Shown here one piece after another: positions 1 through 10,696 of a stretch of DNA of 64,000 nt. The stretch's first letter is position 1; the number at the start of each line of letters is the position of its first letter. Both the position numbers and the translations under genes were made by a program. Origin of the DNA: Pachyseris speciosa (lineage: Eukaryota > Cnidaria > Anthozoa > Scleractinia > Pachyseridae); the NCBI GenBank assembly GCA_016490735.1, contig JAEMWC010001210.1:160001-224000 (forward strand). Direction: 5' to 3'. The notes under the pieces are model-generated. The model saw only the letters and a list, made by a program, of their open reading frames with translations, was not told the origin of the DNA and ran no database searches.

Positions 1-125
1 GAAGAGTCAAGTTATAAAAGGGAAGGAAATTTTGCATTAAAAGACTGACAAAGGAAGCATAAATTGTTCAACGTCGCTCTGAAATTGACTACGATCAAAA
101 TGTATAGTGATTGTAACCAAGGTTG

Positions 126-158
<33 letters not shown>

Positions 159-293
159 GATTGGTTGATTTAAAATACTACTTTGAATGTGATTGGCTTA
201 TTGAACTGTCCGATAACAACTTGGCACGTGAATTAGTGGAAAATAGGAGATTTTTAAACCAATCACAATGGAGGAAATTGTAATTTTTATGAT
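1..293. repeat. MITE-like repeat, right part (left end outside window)
   Basis: This stretch is a near copy of 20219-20505, differing by scattered substitutions and an extra short TTTGAATGTGATTGG-type repeat. The second copy shows the full unit, with a left end at about 20191 (ATAAAAATTACAATTTCC) inverted to the right end GGAAATTGTAATTTTTAT, here at 276-293. It ends only about 40 bases before the first LRR exon and is absent from the duplicated copy of that exon at 25.7 kb, so it probably inserted after the duplication, or was lost there. No coding content is seen. Confidence 0.65.
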
Positions 294-332
294 TAAGAAA
301 GTTAAAGCTGAATTGTTATATTTCGTTTGTAG

Positions 333-404
333 GAACTTGACTGCCAACCAGCTGAGGGAATTGCCTAAAGGTGTTTTTGATAACAATACAGAGCTGAGAT
401 ACCT
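333..404 (+). CDS. Single leucine-rich-repeat exon 1
   Basis: A 72-base internal exon encoding one 24-residue LRR. The acceptor TTTCGTTTGTAG ends at 332 and the donor GTAAGT starts at 405. The exon is phase 2 at both ends: it opens with G and closes with CT, so the flanking leucine codon CTG is split across each intron. The frame reads NLTANQLRELPKGVFD then NNTELRYL, matching the LRR pattern LxxNxLxxLPxGxFxxNxxLxxL. Such repeats form a curved solenoid, typically in a secreted or cell-surface ectodomain that binds protein ligands. It is almost identical to the exon at 25720-25791. Gene identity is unknown because only LRR exons are in the window; an LGR/relaxin-receptor-like or other LRR receptor is possible. 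Confidence 0.85.
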
Positions 405-720
405 GTAAGTGCGTCTCCTGTTTACGCCTCCAAAGCGATAAGGACTGTATGAGACTGCAACTCGAGGAAATGCATGAAGGCGGCATTGGCTATTTCGGGA
501 CATTTGATAAATTTGTTTAGCAACAAGTATTTAGCCGTCTCTCATGAAAATTTCCAGTTGGTTATTAACTAATTTCGAGTCTCACGATTTATAAAGTCGT
601 TTATTGAATGTAATGAGATGTCATACCATGAATTTTAGATGCTAGTCATGATGACTTATTGGTTATGAATGATACCAATTTTTTGACAAGTCATTAGCTT
701 TTGTTCATAATCTTCAAATA

Positions 721-1485
721 CCGTATTTCCTCGAGTAAGTGCCCACGCTCTAATAATCACCCTCCTTCGAATAAGCGCCCTACCCCCTCGGCCAAAATGA
801 TCAGGGAGCTTTAGCAGCGACCACGGTGACGGCAACGAAAACGTTGTTTCAAAATCTAACTTTTCTTTCTTCTTGAAAATGCTGGAGAACTATTCAGGGA
901 CTATATTACATGTACTACGAACGGCGTTAAAATAAGGAAAAAGATAAAATTACCGTCATGCGCTCACGTTCAAGAAAAAACCCGAAAATTTGGTCATTTC
1001 ACGTTGTTGTTTTGCCGAGGACGGTAAAGAAATGTACCGAAATGTAAAATGCTAATTAAACCCATTGTTTTGTGACGTTCTCGTTGCCGTTGTCGTCCTC
1101 GTTGCTAAAGCTCCCTAATAAGTAAGCGCTTCTCTCGAATAAGCGCCTCCTCCCCTCCCCGTTCCTTTCTTGAATGGTAGGGATATACAAGGAAAACCTG
1201 TTCCTATTTTCACTTTATTTATAATCGTTTAAGCTTCAACTACACCGGCATCAGTACATGTAGGAAAATAGTTTATTTTCCGTTAAGTCGTTTCCAGTTA
1301 TTTCCACATCAATGTGCTTTTTGAATTCTTTTATGTGCATGATTAAAAAAAAAAAGTTTCAGTTCGTTGAAAGAAAAAGATAATAAGCGCCCTCCTTAGA
1401 ATACCACCCCCCCCCCCCCCCCACCCACCCACTTTTATAGCCGAAATTTTAAATAAATGCCCGTGCGCTTATTCGAGGAAATACC
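721..1485. mobile_element. TIR element (non-autonomous DNA transposon), copy in block A
   Basis: The left end CCGTATTTCCTCGAGTAAGT is inverted at the right end (CGCTTATTCGAGGAAATACC, about 1466-1485). Internal sequence is made of repeated phrases such as AATAAGCGCCC, and a run of C lies at about 1408-1422. No transposase is seen. The same element sits at the matching place in block B (about 26108-27210), so it predates the duplication. Confidence 0.6.
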
Positions 1486-1795
1486 ATAAATCAGCAACTG
1501 TAGCCGATGTTTCCCTACATAAGCTGATATGGGACCCTTTTCCCATACGGGATATTTATGTTATCGCTTTTTGGTATTTTCTACTTCTCTCCGAATTCGT
1601 GAAGACAAGTCAGGTTTGGTTCAAGAGAGATATCTTGTTTTCTTTCGTTGTTAAGTTTGCCGATATTGTTCATATAGATTCGTCACATACCGGGAAAAAA
1701 ACAAAAACAAAAACAAGCAAACAAAAAAACAAAAATGTGGCAGGACATTTTGGTTTTGTGTGTCACTCTTCCTTCCATTTCTCTGTTGTGCTAAG

Positions 1796-1867
1796 GAATC
1801 TTACTGGAAATAATTTGTAATCCCATTCGAGATAACACATCAGTATTCGGTGAATATCTACCGAGTT
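1796..1867 (+). pseudogene. Decayed LRR exon relic (block A)
   Basis: After a pyrimidine-rich stretch and GTGCTAAG, the next bases read in phase 2 as NLTGNNL, the first seven residues of an LRR resembling NLTANQL of exon 1. A TAA stop follows at 1818-1820. Shifting frame a few bases later gives IPFEIT, which fits the second half of an LRR with about four bases lost. No donor is found at the expected end near 1867. The same relic and defect exist at 27530, so the decay predates the duplication. A chance match over so short a stretch cannot be ruled out. Confidence 0.4.
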
Positions 1868-2287
1868 TACCTTCATGAGCCAAAACTGGATGTTTGCATT
1901 TGATCAGTCTGAGTGTAGTCGAAAGGCATTATTCTTTCCTCAAGTAATGAGCCAAAGGACAGCCTGTAATAAAATTAGTTCCAAAACATATGTTGAACTG
2001 TAATAAATCCTTTAAAAGGCTTTGCATGATTAGTCACTCTTGATAGAGAAAGTCAATATGGTGGGAAATTGCTACCAACTTGCAATGGAAGTAGCGCTGC
2101 GCATCAAATCTCAAGCTCAAACCACAGGGCATTTAAATCCAGAAACTCACCAAAATGTAAAAAACATTCTGCAGACATTCACTTTTCGAATAAGCTCGGG
2201 CGAAGCCTAAAATGACACGTCTAACAAAATTCCCAATTTGTTTGGCGGGGGTAGGGGTTGGTAGTTCCACTCTCTGTTCTGTGGCCT

Positions 2288-2440
2288 TCATCAATAACAA
2301 CTATTTAACAATTGTCCTGCGAAATCGCGCGGAAAATCGTCTAATACCGACGAGGCCGTAAGAAAAGTGGGCTAAAATCAGGTGATATTCCGCAAGATTG
2401 GGCAGGATAATTGTTTTATTATTTAACACATTAATGACAA
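2288..2440. repeat. Fold-back repeat (block A)
   Basis: AACAATTGTCCTGCG with CGCGCGGAAAATCG is mirrored by GATATTCCGC and GGGCAGGATAATTGTT, giving an imperfect hairpin of about 130 bases. The counterpart in block B is at about 28316-28455. Confidence 0.5.
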
Positions 2441-2604
2441 AGCACAATTAACAATACTCTACATGTTTATTACAAAAAAGCTGAAAAATCCGCCAGTTTT
2501 CTCCACGACGCAGAAAATTACGTATATCGCAGGATATTTGTTGAGTGCGCGAGACGAATATTGAGCGCGCTATGACCATATTTGGACATTGTCATCATGT
2601 GTTG

Positions 2605-3975
2605 AATAATAATTAACAATTATTCACCGAAGTGGAGGTGAATAGTGGTGGATATTTGCCGAGCCGCTTGAGGTAAGTATCCACCACTTTCACCGACACT
2701 GAGGTGAATAATTGTTTTGGTATATATCACACGAGCTGAATAACTAGCGGACCAAACATTATTTTATGTGTGACAATATACCGACAAGCGGTCTGAAATT
2801 TTAAAATCTCGCGCGCCGTCTACTCGAAGGTGAATCGTACTTTGCTAATAACCTCCGAGTTAACCAATAAGAGCGCGCGAAAAGCACTATTCACTTGTGT
2901 GGTATATACTAATAAACAGGAATTGGACGAGGTTGAGCAAAATATCGTGATTTGTTAGTGGCGAGCAGTTCAATTATTCGGCTGAGGCAAATAATTGATC
3001 TACGAGACACTGGCAAATCAGGATATTTTCCGAAAACCGAGTTCAATAATAGTTTTATCATCCGATCACCGAGTTTGGTTTTCATACTTATTTTCGGGAA
3101 GCGTGAAACGACTTGCGATTTTTCACTGAATTTGAAGAGCTTGGACGCGTGGACACAACTACGCATGAGCAGAATATTATTTGCAGCAAAATCACAGTAG
3201 GACGGTACTGCGCACGAGCAGTCCATTATTTGTAGGCAGTTATTTGTAGGTCACGTGGTAAGTTCTGGGACAATGAAAAGGAAGGAAAAAAGTATCGAAT
3301 GATAATTACCATTAGTATATACTAAAATAGTGGATAGCGTTGAAGGCGCGCTCTGATTGGCTTGTCAAACTCCGAATATCCTTTGCTATTTACCTCCGAG
3401 CAACTCGCGAGTTTCGCGCTCCCTCGTGTGAATTTCGAAAAAAAATGGCTTCCCGGTTTGCATCTGTGACAAGCGAAGAAATTATCCCAATTAACGAAAG
3501 AAACAGTCCCTGAAAACACAAAGAAAGCGACTAAATTTTGTTTGGCCGTGTTTAAAGGTAATGGTTTATCAGTTTTAACCCGGAGTTTATCGATAAAAAC
3601 CAATGAGAAGGGTTTTGTTTACAAATGTAAATTAATCTTGCGTAACCTCACTTGTTCACTTGAAAACCAAAGTTGAATGATATTTTTTACAGAATGGTTT
3701 CAAATACAGAGAGAGTTTGCAACTCCATTTGAAGAAATGTCGCCCCAGAACTAAACAAATGTCTTCAGAAATTTTATCTGTCACCGAGAAAACGGGCGGC
3801 TTATTGTTTCAGTCCTTTGCGCGCAGAAAAATATTGCAATCGTTGCTGGAATATATGAATTAAAATCAATTTTTTGTGGTGTATATTATCTCAATGTTTT
3901 AGCATATGCGCGGCTCGGTAAATATCCACCACTAGCCACCTCCTCTTCGGTGAGTAGTTGTTAAATACTCATTGA
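2605..3975. mobile_element. Element with about 70-base inverted termini
   Basis: The left arm at about 2605-2676 (ATTCACCGAAGTGGAGGTG, GTGGTGGATATTTGCCGAGC) returns inverted at about 3905-3975 (GGCTCGGTAAATATCCACC, CCTCTTCGGTGAGTAGTTG). A second inverted copy at 2677-2720 makes the left end a local hairpin. The interior shows no convincing coding sequence, and short reading frames at 2909-3226 and 3322-3603 look incidental. It occupies the part of block A not shared with block B, so it likely inserted after the duplication. Confidence 0.5.
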
Positions 3976-4901
3976 CTGAGCCTAAGAAGAGTAATTGTTT
4001 TAGTATAACTTTCAAAGATACCAAAGATCAATAAAAGAAAAAGTGAAAAACAACACACAGGTAAGGTAAAATAGATGATTAAATAAAGACAAAGTTCAAG
4101 TTACCTCTACTCTGTGAGTTATGTACCTCGTTTTAGTTGCGTAATTCTTGCCTGCCGCAAAAATATTTGTAGCAATCGTGTAAATTATCCGTGGGTTTTG
4201 GTCGAAGTGAGGCAACGCCCGTTATTTCTATTAATTAGTGGTTTCTGAAACTTTTCTTAACAAGGTTTAGTTATAAGTGTCTCGCTAACCATCTTTGTCC
4301 ACTATTTTCTTTTCAAACCTCTCGAGTCTCGAGTATCATTTGACAACAACAGTATGGAGAGAGACTTAAATATTGTAAACGCGCAATGAAATCCTCAATT
4401 CACCACTGGCCGCGGTGAACATAATGATAACATCAAACGTTAATACTCCCAACCCATGATATTGAACAAAACAGCAGGATGAAGCAGTCGAGTTTGGCCC
4501 ACCCCTAAGGCAATATTTACGGAAAGGTTAATGCACAGCAATAAACATCTGTAAAGACGATCTTGTATTATGCAAAAGAATTACATTTTTCTTTGCTCGC
4601 GATCATTTAAGTACATAACAGAGCTGAAAGACCACTGCTTAACTGCAAGACTTCCATACTGAGCATGTTTGCAAAGGCACAGATGCAACTGAGAATGTTT
4701 CTTCTCTTTTCCCTTGCGTTTTGATGTAGGGGGACTTGAGTACTTCTGCGTTCTCACTTGAATACTATTGTGTTCGGACCTCTTAGTCCTCAATGCGTTC
4801 GTAATTAGCGACAGTGTTGCGGGTAAACGCGCATTTTATGTAAACCCATTTGTTACTGCTGCATTTAAAAGGCTTTCGGAGAGTCAACGTCGCCAAATTC
4901 A

Positions 4902-5203
4902 GGGGGTGTTTACAAGATACCGGAGCGACTTTCGCCCCGGCGCGAGCTCACTACGGTTCCCTCCTGCAGCTCTGTATTCGTTTACATGATACCGGAGCGA
5001 GATTTTGTGCCGGGGCGAAAATTTTCACTCCGGTGCAGGAACCGGGGTGAACTCGCGCCGGTGCGACATGACATTTTTCGGTGATAACAGAGCTGCGTGA
5101 GGGATCCGGAGTAAACTCGCGCCGGGTCAAAAGTCGCCCCGGTATGAACCTCACCCCGGTATGAAACTCGCGTCAGTCCGAGTTTTCTCATGTACACAGT
5201 CCC
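4902..5203. mobile_element. GC-rich MITE inserted in block A
   Basis: The left end GGGGGTGTTTACAAGATACC and the inverted right end (TGTACACAGTCCC) frame about 300 GC-rich bases of repeated, partly inverted phrases (CCGGAGCGA, GCGCGAG, CGCCCCGG). The flanks are TCA on the left and TTA on the right, compatible with a 3-base T(T/C)A target duplication of Harbinger type. Block B lacks this element, and its site is occupied by a different transposon (32000-33708). Confidence 0.55.
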
Positions 5204-5581
5204 TTAGTCCACCTGCTGAGAACAAACAAACTTTATACGAGAGGAAGCTGTCAGAAAGCCACGCTCAAATTCCTATCTTGAGCTTATCAGTTCATACAGG
5301 TAGTTTCCGCTGTGGATTCTGTTAGCACGCGCGCTGCTTTCTGGCCCTAAAGAGTCCTCACGGCGATTGATTGGAGGCTTTTCCAAGCTTCCTCATATTT
5401 ATTCCCAGTTATGTTTCTCCTTACCTGCCGCACTCGCTCAATTAGCTCTTATCCTACTATGAAGGACGATCGAGTCACTAACATGCATTCATCAACAGTG
5501 ACAATAGTTTTAGCTACTCGGAGTTTCCTATCTTGACACCAGTTCGTTAGACCGCCATCGGCGGAAATTTTGAAATTATAA

Positions 5582-6633
5582 GGCCCTGTTTGAACGGTCA
5601 AACTTTTTCATCCAACATCGTGTTGGAAGAAGGTGTTTGAACATCGAAAGGGTTTTCCATGTTTGATTTAAATCAAACCTTTTCAGGCAACATTTCGCGT
5701 GACGTTGGTTTGTCGGTTTGAAACTCAGGTTTGATAGTTTAGCCGCGTCTGCCAACAAGGCTGGCGCGAAAAGGAAAAAGCAACAAAGTCAAACAGATAA
5801 CGTTGTAATTTCAGCGATTATTCTCAAACTAACCGGTCACTTTTTTGGTCAAACATTGTTTGTCCATTTTAATAGACATGTGACATTAGGGCCATTTATA
5901 CGGGAGAAAATAAGACGCGTCTTATGTAAGACGCGACTTAAATAAGACGCGAACTGATCGTATAAATGGTACAAAATAAGCGTTCGCGTCTTATTTAAGT
6001 CGCGTCTTCCATAAGACGCGTCTTATCTTAGAACAGGGTTTTCAGCTGTTCTTATTTTGTCCGCGTCTTAATTAAGACGTGAACTTCCTCGTATAAATGG
6101 TTTCGCGTCCTAAATAAGACGTGAACTGCAAGTGCGCTTGCATAAAAACAACAGAAACATGAGCTTGTCTTATGATTAGATAGCGTAATTGGATGCAAAG
6201 CTTTGCAAAAGATGGCCGGGAGAGCCAAAAGTGAATTCAGCACCTTCCTTCTTTAACCATCCATCAGTCGCACCAATCCGTATATCGCTTTCTGCCGACT
6301 CTTCTCGGATTTCTGTTGATTTCTTTGTATGCTACAGCGTGGTCTTCATAAGAAAAAAAATCTCTGAGAAGTAGCAGGACAGCACGCTTTTGTTTCTTGC
6401 TACAGCTTTCCATCTTGGCGGGTAAGCGAGGCTGTATCAAAAAATAAGTCGCGCACCATTTATACGAGATCTTCGCGTCTTATGTAGGACGCGAAGGTAT
6501 AAACGGTACAGTTCGCGTCCTATTTAAGCCGCGTCGTAGATAAGACGCGTCTTATTTCCTCCCGTATAAATGGCCCTATTATGTTTAGGGAACATGGTGT
6601 TGGAGGAAAATGTTTGATCGTTCAGCCGGGGCT
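5582..6633. mobile_element. Outer MITE containing a nested MITE
   Basis: The left terminus GGCCCTGTTTGAACGGTCAA matches the inverse of the right terminus (TTGATCGTTCAGCCGGGGCT) over about 40 imperfect bases, including TCCAACA. TAA flanks both ends (5579-5581 and 6634-6636), typical of PIF/Harbinger-type target duplications. The interior is split by a second element at 5889-6576. No transposase reading frame is seen. Confidence 0.6.
5889..6576. mobile_element. Inner MITE rich in AAGACGCG repeats
   Basis: The termini GGGCCATTTATACGGGAG and CTCCCGTATAAATGGCCC are near-perfect inverted repeats, flanked by TA (5887-5888 and 6577-6578). Both subterminal regions carry many direct and inverted copies of AAGACGCG or CGCGTCTTA, the kind of array that in other families binds transposase. 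Further internal copies of ATTTATACGAG suggest earlier internal duplication. It sits inside the element at 5582-6633. Confidence 0.65.
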
Positions 6634-7000
6634 TAAGACTGTATTTCGTGCGTTTGAAGGTAGTCTGATCCGAAATCAGGAAGCCAAAATCAAACATTAA
6701 AACATGAATATTTCTCAAACTTTTTATATTGCCAAATGGACTTTTTGCAATTGAAACCGGGTGTCGGCAGTTATTTCAAGGGGACGGCAATCATACAGCA
6801 CGCAAATAGAGACAGAAAACGGATACCTTTATTAATTAAAATCGTAATTACCATTCTGCTAGCATGCTTCACATAAAAATGGGCTGTTCAAAACAGGTCA
6901 AGAATTATTTATATATCACTCGGTTTGCTGCTGATCCCGTAATGGCGTGTCAAGCTCAAGCCTTCTTGGCTGCTTCCTTGTTTCGTCTTTTAGGAGTCAG
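6634..7000. other. No feature seen
   Basis: AT-rich intron-like sequence between the nested MITEs and the Penelope-like fragment. No reading frame, repeat or site could be supported. Confidence 0.5.
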
Positions 7001-7009
7001 TAACAATTT

Positions 7010-7854
7010 ATTACAATTGTTGATTTCCTGAGAATGGTAGGATCCCTTTCATCGGCGCTGATATCTTAAAGAACGGAATAAAACTTAAGACTCAAGTCTA
7101 CAGAAAGGCAGCAAACACTGCTTTACTCTTGCATTTTAAGAGTCATACTGATAAACGTTACAAGGACTCTGTTAAACACAATGTTACGTCGCGCTTATGC
7201 GTCGTCTTCTACAGCAGAGGGTTTAATGCAAAATGTGACAAATTACGCTCTATTTTCAGTCGTCTCGATTACCCTAGGGGCCTTATTGAATCTGTCATTT
7301 CCAATTTTTCTCTTCGAGACAATTCATGTCCTTCAGCGAACGTCAGTAATGTATCAGTCAATTCATAACGGAAAGAGATACCACATAGTTAGAATTAGTA
7401 TCGTAAGATCAAGTTAATGCCAATGCTGTTCGGGGGCATTTGCGCGATCTTAGTCATAAGGTTGGCCACAGTGTGCAGCCAGTTTTATTTTGTCAGTAGA
7501 AAGTAAGAGCAAGACTTTAGGCTAAAGGAAGCCAAGCCGTCTCTTGTTAATCAGCTGTGCGTTGTTTATAATTTCCCATGTGTGATCTGTGCGATGCCGA
7601 TTATGTCCGTTACACAACCCGACACCTTTTCCATCGCGTTGCCTAGCACAAATTTTCGGCAATTGGCAAACATCTCAAAGCGCACGGTGGCAGCGATCTA
7701 TTGAATAAAAGCCTTTTTAAGATTCTTAAGAAAAGCCGAAACAAGTTTGATTGTTTAGTGTTTGAAATGCTTTTTATCAAGAAACGTAAACGTAATTAAT
7801 CTAAACGTGCAAACGGACTCCATACGTGCTAAACGTTTTTGTGTAGTTTAAAGT
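7010..7854 (+). pseudogene. Penelope-like element fragment: RT C-terminus and GIY-YIG endonuclease
   Basis: In one frame from about 7035 the sequence reads PFIGADILKNGIKLKTQVYR and then LLLHFKSHTDKRYKDS and FSRLDYPRGLIES, the conserved region after the polymerase core in Penelope-like reverse transcriptases. From 7563, with a 2-base shift, follow VYNFPC, CDLCDADYVRYTTRHLF, SAIGKHLKAHGGSD and KFDCLVFEMLFIKK, the cysteine-rich GIY-YIG endonuclease domain. One more frameshift then gives NLNVQTDSIRAKRF and a stop at 7852-7854. An in-frame TAG lies in the endonuclease part. The element is 5' truncated and lacks the YxDD core. A related element is on the other strand at 61-63 kb. Confidence 0.85.
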
Positions 7855-10190
7855 TATTTATTTCTGCCACATTTCTTAAGGCCGCGTAGGGCAGTTAAAC
7901 TCATTACGTATGTAATTATGTAATTACGTATAAGCCGTGCGACTGATTCCGACGATACACGGAATATTCGTGAGAAGAGTTTTACTCTCCAAATTCTATT
8001 CTAAATTTATTCAATACATTGTGTGTTCGGCGTATTGCTAATTGCACGTGTGATTGAAATCTCGAAGTATGAACTTCTTGCACATTTTTTGAATACATTA
8101 GCGGACTCCTTCGATCTTCGGAGAAGGAAAATACTGCAACTTTTGTGTCCGAGGTTTCGTGACGGATATAGAACTTCAGTAACTTTTACACCAGGGAGAT
8201 CAACAGGGTCCGGGAGCATGCTCCTCCAGGAAATTACTAAGACTATATTTTGTGCGTTTTGAAGGCCTTTACATAGAAAATTAGACAGTCAAGATCAAAC
8301 GTATATATTCAAAAGTTTGCAAATACTGAAATTCTCTGAAATTTACTTTTTTCAAGTTGGAACATTTATAATTATATTCTTATAAAATAGGCCTACTTCT
8401 TAAAGTATTCAATGGAATGTTTTTAATGGCAAATCAAGTTCATTCCTATAATACCAGAAACTCAAACACTTTCTACTTATTTCCTGGAAGAACAAATAAA
8501 AAACTTTTTGGCATAAGATTTCAGGGTGCTAAATTTTTCAATTCATTAAATATCAACATTTCTTCTTAGGTGAATTACCACTTCTAAATAATGCTTGTTT
8601 TTTGCTGCTTTTTGCCTGTTTTGTTTTGCTTGCTTTTTATCCTAATTATGTTTCAGTATCAATTCGCCGCCTATTAATTCGTTGTTAATGAGGGAGCTCA
8701 TAAGCCCCTACTTTTCAATTTGAGCCGCCTTGCCAGGAAAATACCTTTAATTAATTTACTCACAATTAATGTCTCTTTATCTCTAATTTTTTGTAATATA
8801 TTGAATGTCTGTATTGATTTATTATTTATTGTTTTATGGCAAACAAAAAAACTGAAAGGTAAAACGAAAATAATTAAGAAAAATTTCTTAGTGGAAATGG
8901 ATTTTGGGCTTATTCTTAGCAGTGTGCCAAGCTCAAGCCTCCTTGAACGCTTCTGGGTAAACGAGTCTACCACTTCGCCCAGATTGATGTTTGTATCGTA
9001 GTGAATGTGCATTAAGCAAGCAAAGAGAGCTTTCCTTGAGCTATGCTTGCTCTATTGTAAGCGTGGAGCGGCTGGTGGCTGGAATATAAAAATTGTAAGA
9101 CAAGTTCAAGGCTTTTACATTGGTATTGGGTCTTCCTTCTTTTGGCTTCGAGCTGTATCCCAAATAGTCTTTCAGCAGTTTAATAGTTTCGACATAGCAG
9201 GGGGTCGCATAACGGACAGAAAATGAAAACGGTTTATTAAATTGGGTTTCATTTCAAACTACACAACAAGCGTGCTAGGACGCAAGTACTACAGTTACTT
9301 TGCTTTTACGTTTTTTTGTAATAACTTACTTTCTTTTTAATCGCCGGTATCTAGTAAACAAACTTTCGCGGCCCGTGGGGCCTAATCAGGCATATCTCTT
9401 ACCCTCTGTATTTTGCAATCGCAAAATGACCAAAAAGCTATCCTATTAAAACCTCCATCAAAAATCAATAATTTGGGGAGCTTAGACGTGAATTCAGAGA
9501 TTCGGTTGAAATCTTGCAGCAATGAGTCACCTGTGACCTGTTTTGACTGTAAAATGGTCTAACATGCGATTGCACAGTTTGTTAATTTTTTGGTCGTCAT
9601 CGGGAACGTAATGTGACATAGAAATAGCTAGATGCCCCTAACTCATCCTGCCGGCCTTGTGAATTGCTGCCATCGCTACTGGTGTAAACGGTACTGGTGT
9701 CTTCCGAAAAGAAACTAAAACCAAATAGCCGGAAAAACCGAACTGAACCAAGTCGGATACCAGATCCAAAAAACCGCTTGTATTTTGGCCGAAACAAGAA
9801 AACCGAATGCTAATAAAAAGCAAAAACCGCAAACCGCAACAGACAGGAAACCGAGAAACCGAAGTATTTCGGTGCAAAAACCGAAAAACCGACCTAAAAA
9901 ATGGTCAAAACCGAAAACCCCAGCGCCCCCCTCTGTATTCTGTAGCTGCTCCAAGTAACAAAAACGAGTGCAAGTGTTTCATCAGGGGTTCCAAACACCG
10001 AGAGACAGATGGCACCCCTCATGGAAACCGAAGAACGAGGTTTTGATGTGGCTTCTCAAACAGGCACAAAAATACAATGTAATATGGCAATTATATCCTC
10101 TGTACGATTAGAACCAATTGTTTTAAAGAGTTACAGCGTATACATTCTTTTGCATTTCCATGCACAACTCTTTCCCTGCATACATTTTGT
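7855..10190. other. Intergenic or intronic sequence, low-complexity patch
   Basis: Mostly AT-rich unique-looking sequence. 7900-7945 has short ATTACGTA palindromes just after the Penelope-like fragment. 9690-9925 is a purine/C-biased patch in which CCGAAA or AACCG recurs about every 10-20 bases. Short reading frames here have no recognisable content. Confidence 0.5.
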
Positions 10191-10240
10191 GAGTTGTTTG
10201 TTTCGCGTCAGCAGTCATTCATTGTAGCTGACAAATAGTA

Positions 10241-10497
10241 ATGGCGGAGATGAAGGAAGGAGCGAGTCGTTTTCGTCCGCCGTTCCAGCTTCCACGAAAT
10301 ACAACAAATGGGCTTTGAATATGTTTAGACAATGGCAGTTGGAAAGAGAGGCGAAAGTACCGATTTTAGATCATATCCTGGCGGTCTTTACAAAGATTAT
10401 CACTTGTACTGAAGGTGAATCCTGGAAATTGTGAAATATCGTAAATGGATGCCGTATCTCTTAACTGCTGGCTCGCGAAGTTTTCAAATCGTGATAT
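10241..10497 (+). pseudogene. Fragment of a DUF3504/Crypton-like tyrosine-recombinase N-terminal domain
   Basis: An ATG at 10241 opens MAEMKEGASRFRPPFQLP. After a frameshift the sequence reads TKYNKWALNMFRQWQLER and then, in another frame, GGLYKDYHLY and later DAVSLNCWLAKFSN. Those phrases match, from memory, the N-terminal helical domain of metazoan proteins of the QRICH1/ZMYM/DUF3504 group, related to Crypton tyrosine recombinases (NKWAV..FxEW, GGLxKDY, DAxSLNxWLxKF). At least two frameshifts and stops break it and no catalytic domain follows, so it is a decayed transposon or gene fragment. The resemblance is recalled, not searched. Confidence 0.55.
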
Positions 10498-10592
10498 AAA
10501 ACTTTTTGTAAATGAGAAAAATATTAACTAGCACTGTATAGCTAACAGTAAGTACTGCTCTTGTGTTAAATTTGCTTTGTTTTTAGGCGTGA

Positions 10593-10696
10593 ATCTTGAT
10601 GCCCAATGAAAACCCAGATGAATACCACGTTTGGTTTGGTTATCTGATCCAAAACACGCATGATTTTCAACTGGGTTTTCATTGGGTATCAAAAGT
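10593..10696. mobile_element. Short MITE or hairpin
   Basis: TTGATGCCCAATGAAAACCC at the left is the near-perfect inverse of GGGTTTTCATTGGGTATCAA at the right, with about 60 bases between. This gives a roughly 105-base inverted-repeat element. The 75-residue reading frame across it is a by-product. Confidence 0.55.

Larger units (their letters stand above)
294..5300. repeat. Segmental duplication, copy A
   Basis: 294-2530 aligns along its length with 25676-28550, and 3990-4900 plus 5204-5300 align with 31030-31999 plus 33709-33790. Order and orientation are the same and divergence looks moderate. The block carries one LRR exon, a decayed LRR exon and a terminal-inverted-repeat element at 721-1485. 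The middle (about 2530-3990) is not shared: copy A has its own inverted-repeat element there, and copy B has other sequence. The offset between copies grows from about 25.4 kb to about 27.0 kb because copy B gained insertions. Confidence 0.8.

Noticed and set aside
198..503. 101-codon minus-strand frame over LRR exon 1 (and the matching one at 25702-25890)
   Set aside because: It is the antisense shadow of the LRR exon and its splice sites; the plus strand has matching acceptor, donor and LRR consensus.
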